Assembly: GCA_017548225.1 (NCBI GenBank)
Contig: JAFYMV010000022.1
Coordinates: 1-5,849, forward strand
From: Bacteroidaceae bacterium
GTDB taxonomy: Bacteria; Bacteroidota; Bacteroidia; Bacteroidales; Bacteroidaceae
Length of the DNA stretch: 5,849 nucleotides
Direction of reading: 5' to 3'
The notes below the pieces were generated by a model that was not told the DNA's origin, made no database searches, and saw only the letters and a list, made by a program, of their open reading frames with translations. A program made the position numbers and the translations under genes. This document shows positions 5,652-5,849 of this stretch, piece by piece. Numbering within the stretch: position 1 is the first letter of the stretch; each line of letters begins with the position of its first letter.

Positions 5652-5813
5652 AAGGTACTGCAAACCGAGAGAAAATGCAAGTTTCAACGAGCGAAGGTAG
5701 TGGAAAAGTATTACTTTTCTATTATCGAGCGAGGCAGAGATTCAACACAAAGTTAAGTTTATTTGCGATTTTCCGAGGTGCCGCGTACCTTCAAGCTATG
5801 CAGAGCATAGATT
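5652..5813. repeat. Foldback intergenic repeat, copy 2, interrupted by a nested insert
   Basis: Outer arms AAGGTAC (5652-5658) and GTACCTT (5785-5791) are complementary although their sequence differs from copy 1. The left half aligns with copy 1 at an offset of 87 bp (through GCAAGTTT at 5677-5684), and the right half at an offset of 163 bp, so about 76 bp is extra in the middle. The trailing hairpin is conserved as CTATGC-AGA-GCATAG (5796-5810), with only the loop changed. Confidence 0.75.
5685..5754. repeat. Nested 70-bp hairpin segment flanked by AAGTTT direct repeats
   Basis: The extra DNA in copy 2 is bounded by AAGTTT at 5679-5684 and again at 5755-5760. Within it, 5696-5709 pairs with 5713-5726 (core GAAAAGT-ATT-ACTTTTC, extended by G-U and Watson-Crick pairs). 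Parts of it (AAGGTAGTGG near 5694, CGAGCG, and a terminal ATTCAA) look like diverged pieces of the surrounding repeat. It may be an insertion with a 6-bp target duplication or a product of unequal exchange between copies. Confidence 0.5.
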
Positions 5814-5849
5814 AAAGTTAGTGCAAGGCGAGCGAAATGCCAAATCTCA
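5814..5849. repeat. Foldback intergenic repeat, copy 3, cut by window end
   Basis: The segment starts AAAGTTAG, then TGCAAGGCGAGCGAAA, the latter identical to 5572-5587 of copy 1. It lies exactly 163 bp after the equivalent point in copy 2. Only the left arm is inside the window; by analogy the right arm should read CTAACTT downstream. Confidence 0.7.

Noticed and set aside
5571..5756. Plus-strand open frame of 61 codons upstream of the barrel gene
   Set aside because: It lies entirely in the foldback repeat cluster, its translation has no recognisable features, and hairpins and direct repeats explain the sequence better.
5565..5849. Foldback cluster considered as a CRISPR array, attachment site or replication origin
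   Set aside because: There are no regular unique spacers, no integrase or tRNA gene nearby, and no DnaA-box cluster; the units are imperfect inverted repeats of unequal length.

Overview
This window looks like chromosomal housekeeping DNA from a member of the Bacteroidota, most likely Bacteroidales (Bacteroides/Prevotella-like). The evidence is a recurring promoter pattern, TTTG or TTG, about 20 nt, then TAnnTTTG, ahead of three genes. A-rich leaders replace Shine-Dalgarno sites, there is a thyA-folA pair, and one gene encodes a DUF5020-type envelope protein. No phage, transposase, rRNA or tRNA gene was found.

Layout. Positions 1-1111 (minus strand) hold thyA followed by the start of folA, overlapping by ATGA, with a promoter at 1138-1169. 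Positions 1259-2434 (minus) encode an exported protein built from about eleven 15-16-residue glycine-rich repeats, then a C-terminal domain ending in Phe. A 174-bp divergent spacer separates it from rlmB (2618-3358, plus), a 23S rRNA 2'-O-methyltransferase. rlmB converges on a minus-strand purine permease gene (3451-4752); a 20-pair hairpin at 3373-3416 can terminate both. Upstream of the permease, and probably in the same transcript, lies a small outer-membrane beta-barrel gene of the DUF5020 type (4812-5519).

How the genes work together. ThyA makes dTMP and dihydrofolate, and FolA recycles the dihydrofolate, so that pair is one metabolic unit. The barrel protein and the NCS2/AzgA-type permease look like outer- and inner-membrane halves of one nucleobase or nucleoside uptake route; this is inferred from order and family resemblance. 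rlmB and the repeat protein are independent units.

The most unusual material is non-coding. Two arrays with a strict 7-bp period start directly after the stop codons of the permease and the barrel gene. The last 285 bp is a cluster of foldback repeats. Their outer arms differ in sequence yet stay complementary, one copy holds a nested 70-bp relative between 6-bp direct repeats, and the edge of the first copy forms part of the predicted barrel-gene promoter. The cluster runs off the window end.
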